DNA of 64,000 nucleotides from Brachypterus glaber (taxonomy: Eukaryota > Arthropoda > Insecta > Coleoptera > Kateretidae). The position numbers and the translations under genes were made by a program. Position 1 is the stretch's first letter, and each line of letters opens with the position of its first letter. The notes below the pieces were generated by a model, which saw nothing but the letters and a program-made list of their open reading frames with translations, was not told the DNA's origin and searched no databases. Positions 47,172-58,648 of the stretch are shown here, one piece after another. The stretch covers positions 21,693,536-21,757,535 of the forward strand of contig OY294049.1 in NCBI GenBank assembly GCA_958510825.1. The letters are read 5' to 3'.

Positions 47172-47456
47172 GGGAGGATTGGTGTAGTGGTCTACCGCGT
47201 CTGTACATGACAAGTCTACTAGCCAATTAGCGTGAGTTCGATTCTCACTGGCGCCGATTTGCCTTTTTCAGTTAATTAATAATTGAAATTTGACAAAGGC
47301 GTAAGTGAAGTGGACACTCCCTATAAAAACTGGTTCGAAAGTCAGTATAAGCCGGTGGTTCCCTCTACTACTAGCCCCCTCAAGTCTTGGACTTAGGGGA
47401 TGCTTAATTAAGTAGAATAGTACAAGGTTAAAGAAACATGTAATGTAATCAGTATA
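47172..47456 (+). mobile_element. tRNA-derived SINE, full head
   Basis: The head carries box A-like TTGGTGTAGTGGTCTA and box B-like GAGTTCGATTCTCAC with a perfect 5-bp T-stem, then GGCGCCG. The acceptor stem does not pair, so it is not a working tRNA. The body (GCCTTTTTCAGTTAATTAAT ... TGGTTCCCTCTACTACTAGC ... AGTCTTGGACTTAGGGGA) recurs at 59329. RNA polymerase III transcription through the boxes is expected for this class. Confidence 0.8.
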
Positions 47457-48460
47457 GAAAACTTTTAGTTATCAAGCTAGAAAATAGACATGTTGAGTCA
47501 GAATCCGTTGACAGAAATTTGTATCATTTTGCTTACATGTTTGTTTATATACTTGCTTGTATGTTGGTTTTTGTGTTTGTTTATATGTTTATTTATAAAT
47601 TTGTTTACGCGTTCGTTTATATGTTTGTTCAGACTAGAAAGATTTACCAAAAAAGTCCTTAAGTAAAAAAACGTAGATCTAATTCAAATACTCATACTCT
47701 TTCATCCCCTTTTGAACATCCATGCTGCAAACATGTATATATGTATATATTTATGAGATTTTATATTAAATATTCATATAATATGTATATTATACATTTT
47801 ATATCTTGCTGTAAAAAGCGTGGATTTAAAATGAATATTTTAAGAGCCCGGACCTGTCGGCATTTGATTCTAGGGAATGGTTGCATTCCTCGCTATCGTT
47901 ATCGCGGAATAATGCATCTCAATGGGTGAAGATGTTAGATATGGGAGATATGGCCTCTTCATTAGCTCAAGGACAGAATCAGGCTCATATTCATCCTGCC
48001 AATTACTGCAGACCAATCGGACAGATTGAACTGTTTTGACTATAATAAACGATGGGCGATAATTTATACTTTTTATCCCTTGGGCTAATACTCCTATCAC
48101 GATCTGTAGGTACAAAATAAACAAATATTATGAATAATGCTCTTCTGGAAGAATATGATGAACGATAATGGCTTTGAATTTGTGTATATGTGTCTATACG
48201 TATAAGAATAAAAGAATTATATATTTCATTTCAAAAGTAATTTTTTATAGTACAAGTAGGAACATACAAATTTTTAACATCATTATTATTGTTAATTTAT
48301 AAAGTCCTACAGGCGCTAATTAATTTTATAATTATTACAGCACATTGTTGTGTAATATTAATTTTTATAGCCGAGTTTATTATATCCCGAGACGCGTAGC
48401 ACCAAGGTTTAAAAGATATATGCCTAACTTATAACATTATAACACCAATTTTTATATAAG
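47457..48460. other. Unrecognised stretch with an 84-residue minus frame
   Basis: Tandem-like TGTTTGTTTATAT words near 47540-47630. Between 47835 and 48125 the sequence is less AT-biased and is open in part on both strands: the minus frame contains SVRLVCSNWQDEYEPDSVL, and the plus reading contains NASQWVKMLDMGDMASSLAQ. I recognise neither as a known protein; an old exon or TE remnant is possible. Confidence 0.3.
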
Positions 48461-49303
48461 TTGGGTGAGCCAATTATTGCCATGCCAGGATATTACTATA
48501 TTAACAATAAACATATTTTTATTCCAATGGATAAAAAATAAACAAACTGCAGGAGCTTCAAAAAATATATTATTACTTTTAAAAAAAGATTCCATACTGA
48601 CAATATTAGGATACCCTTTCCCAAATATTTCCAGGGTACTGGCAATAATAGTAAAGAACATAAGTATAAAAAATTAACAAACTAATAAGAAAATATTGTG
48701 GCACAATAACAATTGCAGCTGTTTTTAGTACAATTTTGGCACTTAATTAACAATTTGTCGTTTTTAGTAAGCCCCATGCACTTCATGTACGTATCGATTA
48801 CAATCTTATATAATTACGATATTATCCTCTTCAAATAAAAATCAGAACCAAGATTCAGACGTCTCTGGTTTCTTCTTTAATTTTTTTCTTGTTTTTTTTT
48901 TTGTTTTTGTCATTTGTTTGTTGTTAACCACTTCGCATGGTAATATTAGGAACACCGCTACTTAGTCAACAATCTCAAAAAATTATCTACATTGGGCGAA
49001 GCACAATATAGGCATATTTGTGCCTACCTTATTACGTTCTTGCCCTGCAATAATTATTATAATCGATGCTAGGTTTGGACTTTTTAGTAGCACAACTTAC
49101 AAGTTTTTATAGTGAAAGGGCATGAAACACAAACTGCATTTTTGTATACGCCATGACCAACTGGATACAGATACATCATATTTACAGATATATTTTAGAT
49201 ATAACAGGTATACTGGAAGTGTCATCTATGGCACAGAGGACGAACTAACAAGTTTTAGAGGGGCTGGCAATATTAGGAACATGGCAGTAATTTGCTCACC
49301 CAC
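48461..49303. mobile_element. Element with GGGTGAGC...ATTGCCATG inverted termini
   Basis: GGGTGAGCCAATTATTGCCA at 48462 is inverse to TGGCAGTAATTTGCTCACCC at 49283. The word AATATTAGGA recurs inside near 48604, 48942 and 49270. The three small frames here are not genes. Confidence 0.75.
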
Positions 49304-49649
49304 CTTATATATTTTTTGTAAATTTAATTTAATTTATTGTAACTTTTACGAGGTATTTCGTCCTGTTTGATTATTATAACACGTAGGGTTTTAAAGTCAC
49401 AAGCCATTAAAATTTGCCAAAATTGAATTCTATTGTCATTTGAAAACTACGTGATGTTGTGAAATTTAATTGTTTTAAGCATTAAGGATTTTATGCACAG
49501 AGCCATAAAAATATTAACAATGTAATTTTTTGTAACCTGACTAAAAAAATGAAAATCTTAATATTAAAATATATAAAAATCAATCCTTAAAATTATGGTA
49601 AGCGGAAAAATATTATATTAACCACGCTAGGAAAGACTAGGCATATCGG
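49304..49649. other. No gene seen
   Basis: AT-rich, no recognised element. Confidence 0.5.
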
Positions 49650-49935
49650 GATGTGGTCACATTTAGTAGTTTTTTTTTATTTCTACTTGTGTTAAAAACT
49701 GGACATTTTTTGGTGATAGTTCTATATTTTTTAAGCTTTCATTGTTTACTTTTAATAGTCAACAATTTGCAATGTCAAAAAAAGAAATGTCAATAAAAAT
49801 AGTGTAGTTTTAAACGGCCGTAGAAATAATAATCCTGCCTTCCTAAGCTGAAAGGTCCTATCGGTATATGTTAAACCTATGTAAATAGGACTTCAGCTTA
49901 GCACGGCAGAATTTACTAAATGTGGTCACTCTGGA
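49650..49935. mobile_element. MITE-like inverted repeat
   Basis: GGTCACATTTAGTA near 49655 and inverse TACTAAATGTGGTC near 49916. An internal hairpin TAAGCTGAAAGGTCCTAT/ATAGGACTTCAGCTTA sits at 49846-49902. Confidence 0.65.
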
Positions 49936-50688
49936 TGTAATACGCTTAGATATAAAAAATATACTCTCTACCTTAGTCTATAATTACTATTATGATTATT
50001 ATTAGGCTTATAAGGTTAGGTAGGCCATAAATTGTATCTTTTTTATGTCAGTTTAATCTTGATTTAGTTACAACAAATTTAATTTATATTAAAGACATTG
50101 CAATTGATATATTTATTAGTAAAATGTTGAGAAAGAGGAAAAAAAATATATTTTATTTACTACATTTATCAGTGTCTCTTAAGTAAATAACATAGTAATT
50201 TATAAAATATAGTAATAAAAATAAAATTATTCTTAATATGTGTGGTATACATCTTTGTAATACATATAAATGGCTCAAATTATATTAGACGGGAGCAGTT
50301 TGTCCTCTCGTTCAAAAACTTGACTTAGGTATCTTAATAGTATTCTTTTTTTTCTTTTTGTTAACTTGACTATGAAATAAAAACGGTTTGTGGTTATACC
50401 GACCTAGCAAGTCAGTGTTTTTTGTGGCATTATTATTATTAGAAATAAAATGTATAGATAGCAGTTAGGTATGTGTCAAAAAAAGACCTCTTCTAGCATT
50501 TGTTTTTAATATATAGTTTACTTTTTAAAGGTTATAAGTTCATTTTTATTATTTCTAATTTAATTTTTAAAGCTTTACATATACGTCAAAAAACGACGGT
50601 TTTTTTAGAACTAGCATCTGTTATAGAGTTTAAAAAATTCTTTTTTCAAACAGATACTTTTCATGCTTTCATAAAATTAAATAAAATT
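49936..50688. other. No gene seen
   Basis: AT-rich. A 66-residue plus frame at 50500-50700 has no recognisable content. Confidence 0.45.
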
Positions 50689-50819
50689 AGGCTGATTTAG
50701 GCATAATTATCACTAACTAAACTAAGCTGTTGGCGAAAAAGAAAGATGCTTCTCATCTGGCCAATAAAAAGTACAGAATTGCTTAGTTAAGTTAGTGATA
50801 ATTATGCCTGAATCAACCT
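50689..50819. mobile_element. Hairpin MITE (about 131 bp)
   Basis: GGCATAATTATCACTAACTA then AACTAAGC is mirrored by GCTTAGTTAAGTTAGTGATA then ATTATGCC. Confidence 0.85.
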
Positions 50820-51104
50820 TATCTTTATAGAATTTATACTAGAATTAATTAAATTTAATTAAGAAACAAATTAAACGATATCTACAATTTTATTTAGTTT
50901 GTTTAAATTTAAAATAAAACATGATCATATCCTATAGATTAAGTTACTGAGTGAATCTATAAAAAATATATAGTGTGGTTCTGAAGTGTAATTCTTGTTG
51001 AATTTTATTGGTTTATTATACCTTAAAAAGTATAACTTTAAATTTAAAGGTATGCCTACTATAATTTTTACAAGGGCTTAGATCTTTTTCGTCTATGGGG
51101 GGTA

Positions 51105-51440
51105 ATACCCAGGGCCGGCCTCAAATTTGGCGCCCCTAGCAAAAGAAAAAACGCCCTAAAATAAAGCTTTGTGCGCCTACAAAAAAAAAATTCCCCCCAA
51201 AAAATGCCATCAAGAAAAAAAGCCAGCTTTGTCCCTGACGGTTTCTACCAAACGTGGCGCCCCTACAAAAGCTTTGTCCCTGACGGTATCTTGGCGCCCA
51301 AAAAAATACCAACAAGAAAAAAAACTGTGTCCCTGGCGACTTCTACCAAACTTGGAGCCCTGCAAACAAAATTGGCACCCACGCCTATGGGGGGGTAATT
51401 GCCCCCATTACCTCCCCCCTCATCTACTCCCTTGACTTTT
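51105..51440 (+). repeat. Degenerate tandem repeat beginning with a hAT-like CAGGGCCGGCC end
   Basis: GCTTTGTCCCTGACGGT, TTCTACCAAACGTGGCGCCC and AAGAAAAAAA recur two to three times with decay. The start CAGGGCCGGCCTCAAATTTG followed by GCGCCCC resembles a hAT terminus. Overlapping frames at 51169-51435 are repeat artefacts. Confidence 0.5.
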
Positions 51441-51459
51441 TAAACGCCTCACATATTTA

Positions 51460-51986
51460 TACAAACCTCCCATTCAGATAAATGGCCACCCCATTAACTG
51501 GGAAAACCATGCCAAATACCTCGGCATTACAATCTCCAAAAACTTGACGTGGGATCAGCACGTCAAAAACACCCTCCAAATAGCAAATTGCCGCCTCTCC
51601 AAACTCTATCCCTTAATAGGCAGAAAGAGTCCCCTATCCATTAAAAACAAACTTCTTCTCTACAACCAAACCCTAAAGCCGGTACTTCTTTACGGAGCCC
51701 CAGCCTGGAAAAAAAATCACCCTTAACAAAACGCTCTCAGCAAAACTTCAGGCCTTCCAAAACAAGGCACTCAGAATATGCCTCGATGCCCCCTGGTTCA
51801 TGAGGAACAACCAGATACACAGAGATCTCGAAATGCCCCTCCTAAAAATGGAAATCATCCGCTACAGCACGTCTTTTATACAAGACAATTTAGATCACCC
51901 AAACCCCCTCATTTCAAACTTTCTAGATTACGATCATGAAATACACAACACTCACAAAAAGATCAAGAACGTCCTCAACCAGTAAT
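51460..51986 (+). pseudogene. Non-LTR retrotransposon (Jockey-like) RT C-terminal fragment
   Basis: From 51460 the frame reads IQINGHPINWENHAKYLGIT, then LTWDQHVKNTLQIANCRLSK and LKPVLLYGAPAWKKNHP, stopping at 51726. After a frameshift it continues LQAFQNKALRICLDAPWFMR, then NNQIHRDLEMPLL and NLDHPN, stopping at 51985. KYLGITI...LTW..H is the RT thumb; Q.KALR...APWF.RN..IHRDL is the Jockey-type tail. GC content is clearly higher than the surroundings, so this family entered separately or decayed less. Confidence 0.8.
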
Positions 51987-51996
51987 GGTACCCACT

Positions 51997-52205
51997 AATA
52001 CAGGACAGATGCATTCCCAGCATCAGTGAGATAGTCTCACTCCTCCCGCACATCCCTCCTCTCCCTATCACATCCCTCCCCATCCCCCTCCCACCCACTC
52101 CACAGCGCCAAATTATGACAGATGCAACTCGCATCAGTGAGCAGAGACTCACTCCCCCCAAATTATGACCGATGCAACTCGCATCAGTGAGCATAGACTC
52201 ACTGC
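51997..52205 (+). repeat. About 50-bp tandem repeat in the LINE 3' region
   Basis: CAAATTATGACAGATGCAAC then TCGCATCAGTGAGCAGAGAC occurs twice (52110, 52160), with a third diverged unit at 51997-52040 (ACAGATGCATTCCCAGCATC). It follows directly on the RT fragment and is probably its 3' UTR. Confidence 0.8.
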
Positions 52206-52939
52206 CCCAACTTTCAATTCAGATTAAATATTTTTTTAGATAAATGAGCCATAGGCTGCGCCTGTCTCTTAAAGACCCAAACAAACTATTGATGATACAA
52301 ACCTCATTGGCTTCTGTTTATCTGTCTGTGTTTCTGTACATACATGTATATCTGTCTGTACCACTTAATACCCTTTTTGACCCACTTTAAAGAAAAGATA
52401 AAAAGCTTAAATTTAATGCATTGTGATCATTAATGTAATATTATAAAAAAAAAACAGTGCACCTTTTACCCCCACCTAAAAACTTTATTCTGTCGTATGC
52501 CATTATAACAGAAATTTAAAATTTGATACAGATATAAATGTATAATCAAGAAAAACAAATTAAAAATTAATTTTCACCCCTGTTTATTCCAGTTAACCAA
52601 TTACCGTTAAGTGGTATTGAATTTTAGACTTTCACTGTAATATTTTAATAGTTTACAGATGTATAGGTACTTTTAGATAAAAAAGATGGTATCATTTTTA
52701 TGGATTTCGAAATGTCTTTCTCATATAAACTAGACGCTCTGGTTTTAGCATTTATATTTATTGTTATTTCGGATTTTTGCTAATCTAACTGTTTTATGCA
52801 AAACAGAAGTACGTATTTTTAAGATATTCTTCACAGCGGGCAAGAGTTAAAAGAGTTAATACGGTAGTTTAGAATTTTCCAAAATCGCCAGAAAAAAGTG
52901 CCAGACAAAAAATTCTTGGATAGAAACATGTTTTATGGA
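52206..52939. other. No gene seen
   Basis: TATCTGTCTGT words near 52320-52360, otherwise AT-rich and unrecognised. Confidence 0.5.
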
Positions 52940-54358
52940 AAAACAAGCCGTTAAGATATGTAATGCTACGCATTCCTTTATATACTATTCACAGTAAATG
53001 GTATATTGAATTTTCCCAAATATTTTTTTTTTTAAGTTAAAAAAAATCAACATTTTCCAAAAAATTTTTTTTTCTTTAACAGTATTTTTTTTTGAAAAAA
53101 AGTAAAAAAAAAATAAATTTTTTTATTTCCTTTTTGCCAAAAAAGAAAAATTTTGAAAAAAAATAAAAATTATAGTTTTTCATTGTTTAAAAATTTAGTC
53201 CCCCATAACTTTTTTGTTTTTGTGGGGAATACTTTATTAAAAGAAATTTTTCCTAAAAAAGTTACGTTAATCGGAATATTCTTTTATCTTTTTAAAAAGT
53301 TTAACCCCATAACTTTTTTGTTTTTGTGGGGATTACTTTCAAAAACGATAGGTATCTTTCCCTTATAGGACTTGATTTTTCCTGAAAATTTCGAGACGAT
53401 TGGGTTATTCATTATTGAGCTATCATGTCTACAAAAAACGTGACATCGGATGGACGGACGGACATTTTCTAAGTTTCTTATTTTTTCATGAAACACATTT
53501 GTATCCAAGAATTTTTTGTCTAGGATGGTTCTACCTAGCGATTTTGGAAAATTCGAAACTAACGCTGTGAAAGGTATAATAGGCAACTTTGAAACTGTCC
53601 ATTTGTCCGTCCGTCTAATGACACGTTTCTTATAAACACCATAACTTAAATCTACTCGAAATTTTCAGGAAAAATCAAATTCTGTGATATGAGGGGAAGA
53701 TCTCAAAAACTTAAAAGTTATGGGGGGTTAATCTTTTAGAAAAATTGAAAAAAGCTGGAGGGAAAGTCGAATGCACGTAATTTAGGAAAAAATTCGCAAA
53801 TAATAAAAACCGGCCAATTTGAATGAAAAATTTAACTTTTTATTAGTGATTATTTATTAGTTAATACTTAAATACTCGTTTCTTTTTGTATATTGTAGTT
53901 CAGTCATATATTACTAACTTTAAAACAGTAAAAAAATCATATTTTGTGAAGTACATACAGTGCGGTCCAAAAGTCACCCCCCCCCCCTTTAACTTTTGAA
54001 CGAGTTGAGATATCGACTTTAAATTTAGAACTCTTAAATAAGACAAGTTAAACTATCTTTTAGCATATATTTGATATTTTCAGCTCTTAAAATGTGCGCA
54101 GGGGTGCATGGGGGGACATTTTTTTAAATGGAAAGGGGGGTCGTGTGATATATCATTTTAAAGCTTATAAAATTCTCTATTTAAACTAACATTTTTAAAT
54201 TTTTTAAAAATGTTTTTTAAGGTTTTGATTTTTTAATTTTTTGTGTTAAAACATTTGTTTTTTTAATAAGGACAGAAATTTTTAATTTTAAACAAAATTA
54301 TAAAAATATTAATTTATTATTCCATCAATCTATTTTCTAATCATCGTACAGAGAGATA

Positions 54359-54403
54359 TTGGTAGACTGACAGTTTCGGGCTGCTGGCCCTCTTCAGTAC
54401 CAA
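54359..54403 (-). ncRNA. Hammerhead ribozyme, type I, apparently intact (minus strand)
   Basis: The minus-strand sequence equals the copy at 54650-54694. All core positions are present: CUGAAGA, GAAA, UC before the cleavage site, and three stems. Confidence 0.8.
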
Positions 54404-54649
54404 GAGTTAAAAATTAAAAATTTCTGTCCTTACTAATTTTACGTCTAACCACCCGTTAGTGGTACTATGTGCTTGAGACACACAAGTCTTCAACTTGCTA
54501 CCATTCAAAGTCTCCAGATAAGGAGAGGTATGAGTAGTTGTCTACATCTAGAAATAGATGGCCCACAAGTCTACATCAATCTAATGGCTATATTCCTTTT
54601 GCGAGTAAAGTCTAAAAACGTTTTCTTAATCAGCGTGCAGAGTTGACTC

Positions 54650-54694
54650 TTGGTACTGAAGAGGGCCAGCAGCCCGAAACTGTCAGTCTACCAA
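54650..54694 (+). ncRNA. Hammerhead ribozyme, type I, apparently intact (plus strand)
   Basis: TTGGTA | CTGAAGA | GGGC-CAGCA-GCCC | GAA | ACT-GTC-AGT | C | TACCAA. Stem I is 6 bp (UUGGUA/UACCAA), stem II is 4 bp with loop CAGCA, and stem III is 3 bp (ACU/AGU) with loop GUC. Cleavage is predicted after C54688. The very short stem III is typical of PLE hammerheads, which often work as dimers. Every invariant core nucleotide (C3 U4 G5 A6, G8 A9, G12 A13 A14, A15.1, U16.1, C17) is visible. Confidence 0.82.
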
Positions 54695-55374
54695 TATCTC
54701 TCTGTACGATGATTAGAAAATAGATTGATGGAATAATAAATTTGTTTTTTTAAGTTTTTTTTATAAATTTTTATTTATGTCAACTAAAATTAGTTTAAAA
54801 GTATAATTAACATTTTTTTATGATGAAATTAGGCATTTTTAAAAAATTATTTGTTTTTTTACTTTTATATTTAGAGGAATTTTGACATTAATACCCATTT
54901 TCAACCTCATTCAAAACCCAATTTTTTTTTTTTTAATTTAAAAATATGGAGTTAAATGGAGAATTTTATAAGCTTTAAAATGATGTGTTACACGACCCCC
55001 CTTTCCCTTTAAAAAAATGTGCCCCCATGCCCCCCTGCCCACATTTTAAGAGCTGAAAGTATTAAATATATGCTAAAAGATAGTTTAAGTTGTCTTATTT
55101 AAAAGTTCCAAATTTGAAATCGATATCTCAACTGGTTCAAAAGTTAAGAGGGGGGGTGACTTTTGGACCGCTCTGTATATCGATCGAAAACGCAATATAA
55201 TATCCGCTGTAAATAGTATATTTGGAATGCGAAGCATTACACATCTTCAAGGCTTGTTTTAAATTACTATAAGTAAGCTTTTATAAAATGTGTTTGTTTT
55301 ATAAGTAGAATAGTAACGAAATCGATATTAGTCCAGTCAAATAATAAATGTTAATAACAATAAATGTACACGGG

Positions 55375-56209
55375 CCATAGACAAAGAACATAGATGAGCT
55401 GTCATCTCAAGGTTATATACAAATTTACGAGTCCTCCATTTTGATTGGAAGTTAAGTCAGAAATCAGCCGGAAAATTTAAATTAGTGGGTAAAATGTAAA
55501 TAAATAAACGACATAACCTTACTTTTTAATGTTTTCTTATGTTATATTAAAAAAAATCAAACTTACCTAAAAAATATGATACTGCTGTCTGCAGTTAGCA
55601 GTCGTTTTATGTTTCTACAACTTTTTATAAAACACGTCATTGCAAAGACTTTACTAGTTTTTTGAAAAAGCACTATAAAATATACAAAAAACATAGAAAG
55701 ACTTTAAAAGTTCAAAAAAGCTATTATATAGTCTATAATAAAATAAAATGTTCACCCTTCTAGCACAAAACACCAAACGCGTAGAAAAAATAACAGAAAA
55801 ACCTCGAAAACAAACTCAAAACATACATAAATTAGGTTATGTTAACCTGTTGCACGAATATGTTAGAGGTGTGTGCGAAGAATTATATTTTTTTATTTAA
55901 ATTACTGGTAAAAATAAATATCTGTGTAGTATAACATATTGATTTAGTTTTTACATATATAACAAACTGTTGCAACAAAACAACGACAAAAAGAAACTTT
56001 TACTGACTACTGAAGTGAAATGAAAAGACACATCTCTAACAAAGAAAATAATCCTATCTAACGCAACACAGTGTTACCAACATAAAATATATATTTTTTT
56101 ACTTTATGTTGGATAATTGGAATCAAAATGGAGGACGCATTTAGTCGGGACGCAGAAGTATGCGCAGACTGTCAAAAATCAATCTATTTGTTTATTTTGT
56201 CTATGACAT
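55375..56209. mobile_element. Inverted-repeat element (about 835 bp)
   Basis: CCATAGACAAAGAACATAGA and CCTCCATTTTGATTGGAA on the left are inverse to TTCCAATTATCC-type, TCAAAATGGAGG and TTTTGTCTATGACATG on the right. Arms are diverged. No ORF. Confidence 0.65.
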
Positions 56210-56232
56210 GTTATAGACGTGTCGACACGGGC

Positions 56233-56859
56233 TGATATTTTAAATGGTAGTAATGGATGGTAACAGAACACTCCTGTTAGTTTTGTTACCGGGTGATTTG
56301 CTTAATTAAAATTAGCCATATTTGAGGTGAAATTGGTTATGTCCATTTTTCAGCCAAATTATTTATAGGACAATAAAAGTAGTTATAAGTTATTTTGTAG
56401 CTCTTGAAATTATCTATAAGTTTCATATATTATAAATTTTCATAGGTACTTTGGTACGGTTACAGAGGGCGCAACTCGACTTTCAACGCCCACTGTAACC
56501 CTAACAAAATACATAATATATAAAGCTTATAGAGAATTTCAAGAGCTACAAGTTTGCTTATATCCTCCGGAAAATAATTTGGCTGAAAAATCTAAAAAAA
56601 CAATTTCACCCCCAATATGGCTATTTTTGAATATTTATAACTCGATTGTTATTAAAATATTAAAAAAATGATCCAAACAAAAATTATTGGAAATATTCCC
56701 GTTAACAAAATTGGTTATATGCGTTTTTATGGTAAGAAGCATATTTAGCGAGAACCGCATTCACCCTTAAAATTCAAGATAGAGGACACCACGCAAATCA
56801 CCCGGTGAAAAACTAACAGGAGTGTTCTGTTACTATCCACTACTACCCTTTAAAATATT
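56233..56859. mobile_element. Inverted-repeat element (about 627 bp)
   Basis: GATATTTTAAATGGTAGTAA, ACAGAACACTCCTGTTAG and CCGGGTGATTTGC are mirrored at 56783-56859 (GCAAATCACCCGG, CTAACAGGAGTGTTCTGTTA, TTTAAAATATT). The centre has a hairpin GGTTACAGAGGGC ... CACTGTAACC at 56458-56503. Confidence 0.8.
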
Positions 56860-57288
56860 AGACCATGTAAATTTATTGCAATGTAAAATAGGAATTTCTT
56901 GTTATTTGACTGGACTATATTCTTTTAAAGAAGAATTAAAATTAAATTTATTTTAAGGACTTTTTAAATTAAAGATCTTCTTAACAGTAAACAATCAATG
57001 CTAAGTCTTTTTTTTAGCACGTTATATTTTGATTGTTTTAAAAATAAAAAAAAAGTAGAAGTAATCATTGAAGGCTGATAAAAAATTTGGTTAAAACAAG
57101 GGATTTTTATTTTCTTGTTTCTAATTCTAATAGCCGTAGCAATTACTATAGACGAGCGCGCTCTCAACTTTAAGCTTTAACCTTAGTAAGGCAGGATGCG
57201 AGCAAGTGAGAGGCACAATCGTCTATAGTAATTGCGCCGGCTATACAGGTATTACATTTTATCTAAAATGATGAAAATTATTAACTTT
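56860..57288. other. No gene seen
   Basis: ATAGCCG...CAATTACTATAGACGAGC (57130-57155) is partly mirrored by CGTCTATAGTAATTGCGCCGGCTAT (57220-57245): a MITE of about 115 bp. The minus frame at 56964-57167 overlaps it and is not recognised. Confidence 0.5.
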
Positions 57289-57592
57289 TAATTCTGTTTA
57301 TTCTTGGATACAAATGTGTTTCATGAAAAATGAGAAACTTTGAAAAGTCCGTCTGTCCGTATTATTTTTCAAAGTAATCCCCCCAAAAACAAAAAAGTTA
57401 TGGCGGGTTAAACTTTTTAAAAAAATGAAAAACTACATTAAAAAAAAAATAAGTTTTTTAAAAAAAAGATGTGTTTTTATTTTTCTTATTTTTTTTTTAA
57501 TATTTGGGAAAGTTTAATATACCATTTACTGTGAATAATATACATATAATGGAATGCGTAGCATTACATATCTTCACGGCTTGTTATATTAT
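57289..57592. repeat. Repeat family B, right-end copy
   Basis: TAATTCTGTTTATTCTTGGA, AAAGTCCGTCTGTCCGTATT, then ACCATTTACTGTGAATAATA and GGAATGCGTAGCATTACATA before CTTCACGGCTTGTTA. The first about 165 bp recur without visible change at 59049-59213. Confidence 0.8.
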
Positions 57593-58648
57593 TGGTATAA
57601 TATTGTATTATACTACAAGAATAAAATAATTTATTAATAAAAAGAATAACAAATTATTATTAACTTCTTAATGATTCCTACCTTTCTTTAGGTGTAAGAA
57701 ACAAATTAGTTATTTCGTCAATTGATCAATAAAAGATACGTATCTATAATTAAAATATATGATCAAACTTCACATTCATTTTAATAGAATCAATTATTAA
57801 AATTAAAATTGAAATCATTCAGTTTTTCTCTTATTTTAAATTCATATTAATTATTCTTGACGTTAGAAGTTATCTTCAGATCACTAATCATTTTAACATA
57901 ACAAAAATCTTAATGAATTGATCAATAGCTCTTTTTTTATATTTAACGGTAAAACTAATGTAGTAATTTCCATGTATAGATTAATATTACACTATCCCAC
58001 AAAACGAAATTTTTGAAGCATACTTTTTTTCTGACATAACCTATCTTAAAGCATTCTTTCTCCTAATTCTGAATCTGTTTCAGATTTGGGCTACGACCGC
58101 ACAGTTTTTATATACAGAGTGTTTTAGAAAAAAAAACACCTTTTTCCAAATGACTGTAGAATTTATTTTTATGAATATTTTTTAATCAAATTCGGGTCAC
58201 TTATAAAAAAAGGATGTGCTTTTAAGACTTTGGAAGATTTTTTTAAATATCGACCCCCATTTTTTTTACACTGAAAAAAAATATTTTTTTTGCTGTCAAA
58301 TTTTCAAAAGATGAATTTTTTTTTCGTAATCCCAATTAAAACATTTTCTATTTATCTGGCTTTATTTTGCTTCTTGAATTTTTAATAGAGAGCTTCCAGA
58401 AGTGGCGCCACATCAATTTTAAGTGCGTCAAGACGGGAATTTTAACACCGGTATGAGCGCTATTCAGCGAACCGGAGCAGTCCGTAGCTAGTCGTAGGTG
58501 TTTAAACTAAAAAATATACAATATTCGTTTATTAAATAAATGATTATACAAAAAAAAAAACAATGTATTTAGCTTAATTTTATCTACCAACCTTAATGGC
58601 TTGCGTTAACAAATATATATCTTAACCTAAAAATAATGTAAATGTTTC

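Larger units (their letters stand above)
54267..54739. mobile_element. Penelope-like terminal-repeat insertion with inverted ribozymes
   Basis: Near-identical inverted arms 54311-54407 and 54644-54742 (AATTTATTATTCCATCAATC ... ) each contain a hammerhead ribozyme. The word ATTTGTTTTTTTAA flanks the insert on both sides (54253-54266, 54740-54753), a likely target duplication of about 14 bp, as expected for PLE insertion by target-primed synthesis. A second inverted pair (GGACAGAAATTTTTAATTTT at 54270; its inverse at 54408-54430) shows a 5' inversion. No RT or endonuclease remains. Confidence 0.7.
53956..55177. mobile_element. AAAGTC-family MITE (1.22 kb) carrying a PLE insertion
   Basis: ACAGTGCGGTCCAAAAGTCA at 53958 and inverse GTGACTTTTGGACCGCTCTG at 55156. 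Arms of about 220 bp. TA at both ends. A PLE fragment is inserted at about 54267-54739. Confidence 0.9.
52940..55262. mobile_element. Family B inverted-repeat element, host of two nested insertions
   Basis: The left end AACAAGCCGTTAAGATATGT then AATGCTACGCATTCC is inverse to GGAATGCGAAGCATTACAC then ATCTTCAAGGCTTGTTTT at 55226-55260. The left body (53000-53950) has homopolymer runs and CATCGGATGGACGGACGGAC. It is interrupted at 53956 by the AAAGTC MITE. Frames at 53153-53586 are repeat artefacts. Confidence 0.75.

Noticed and set aside
47172..47256. Possible functional tRNA gene
   Set aside because: The T-arm is perfect and A/B boxes are present, but the 5' GGGAGGA does not pair with the 3' side and the cloverleaf is followed by a SINE body shared with 59329-59535.
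51169..51435. Two overlapping basic proteins of 75 and 88 residues
   Set aside because: The repetitive composition follows the degenerate tandem repeat; no family pattern.
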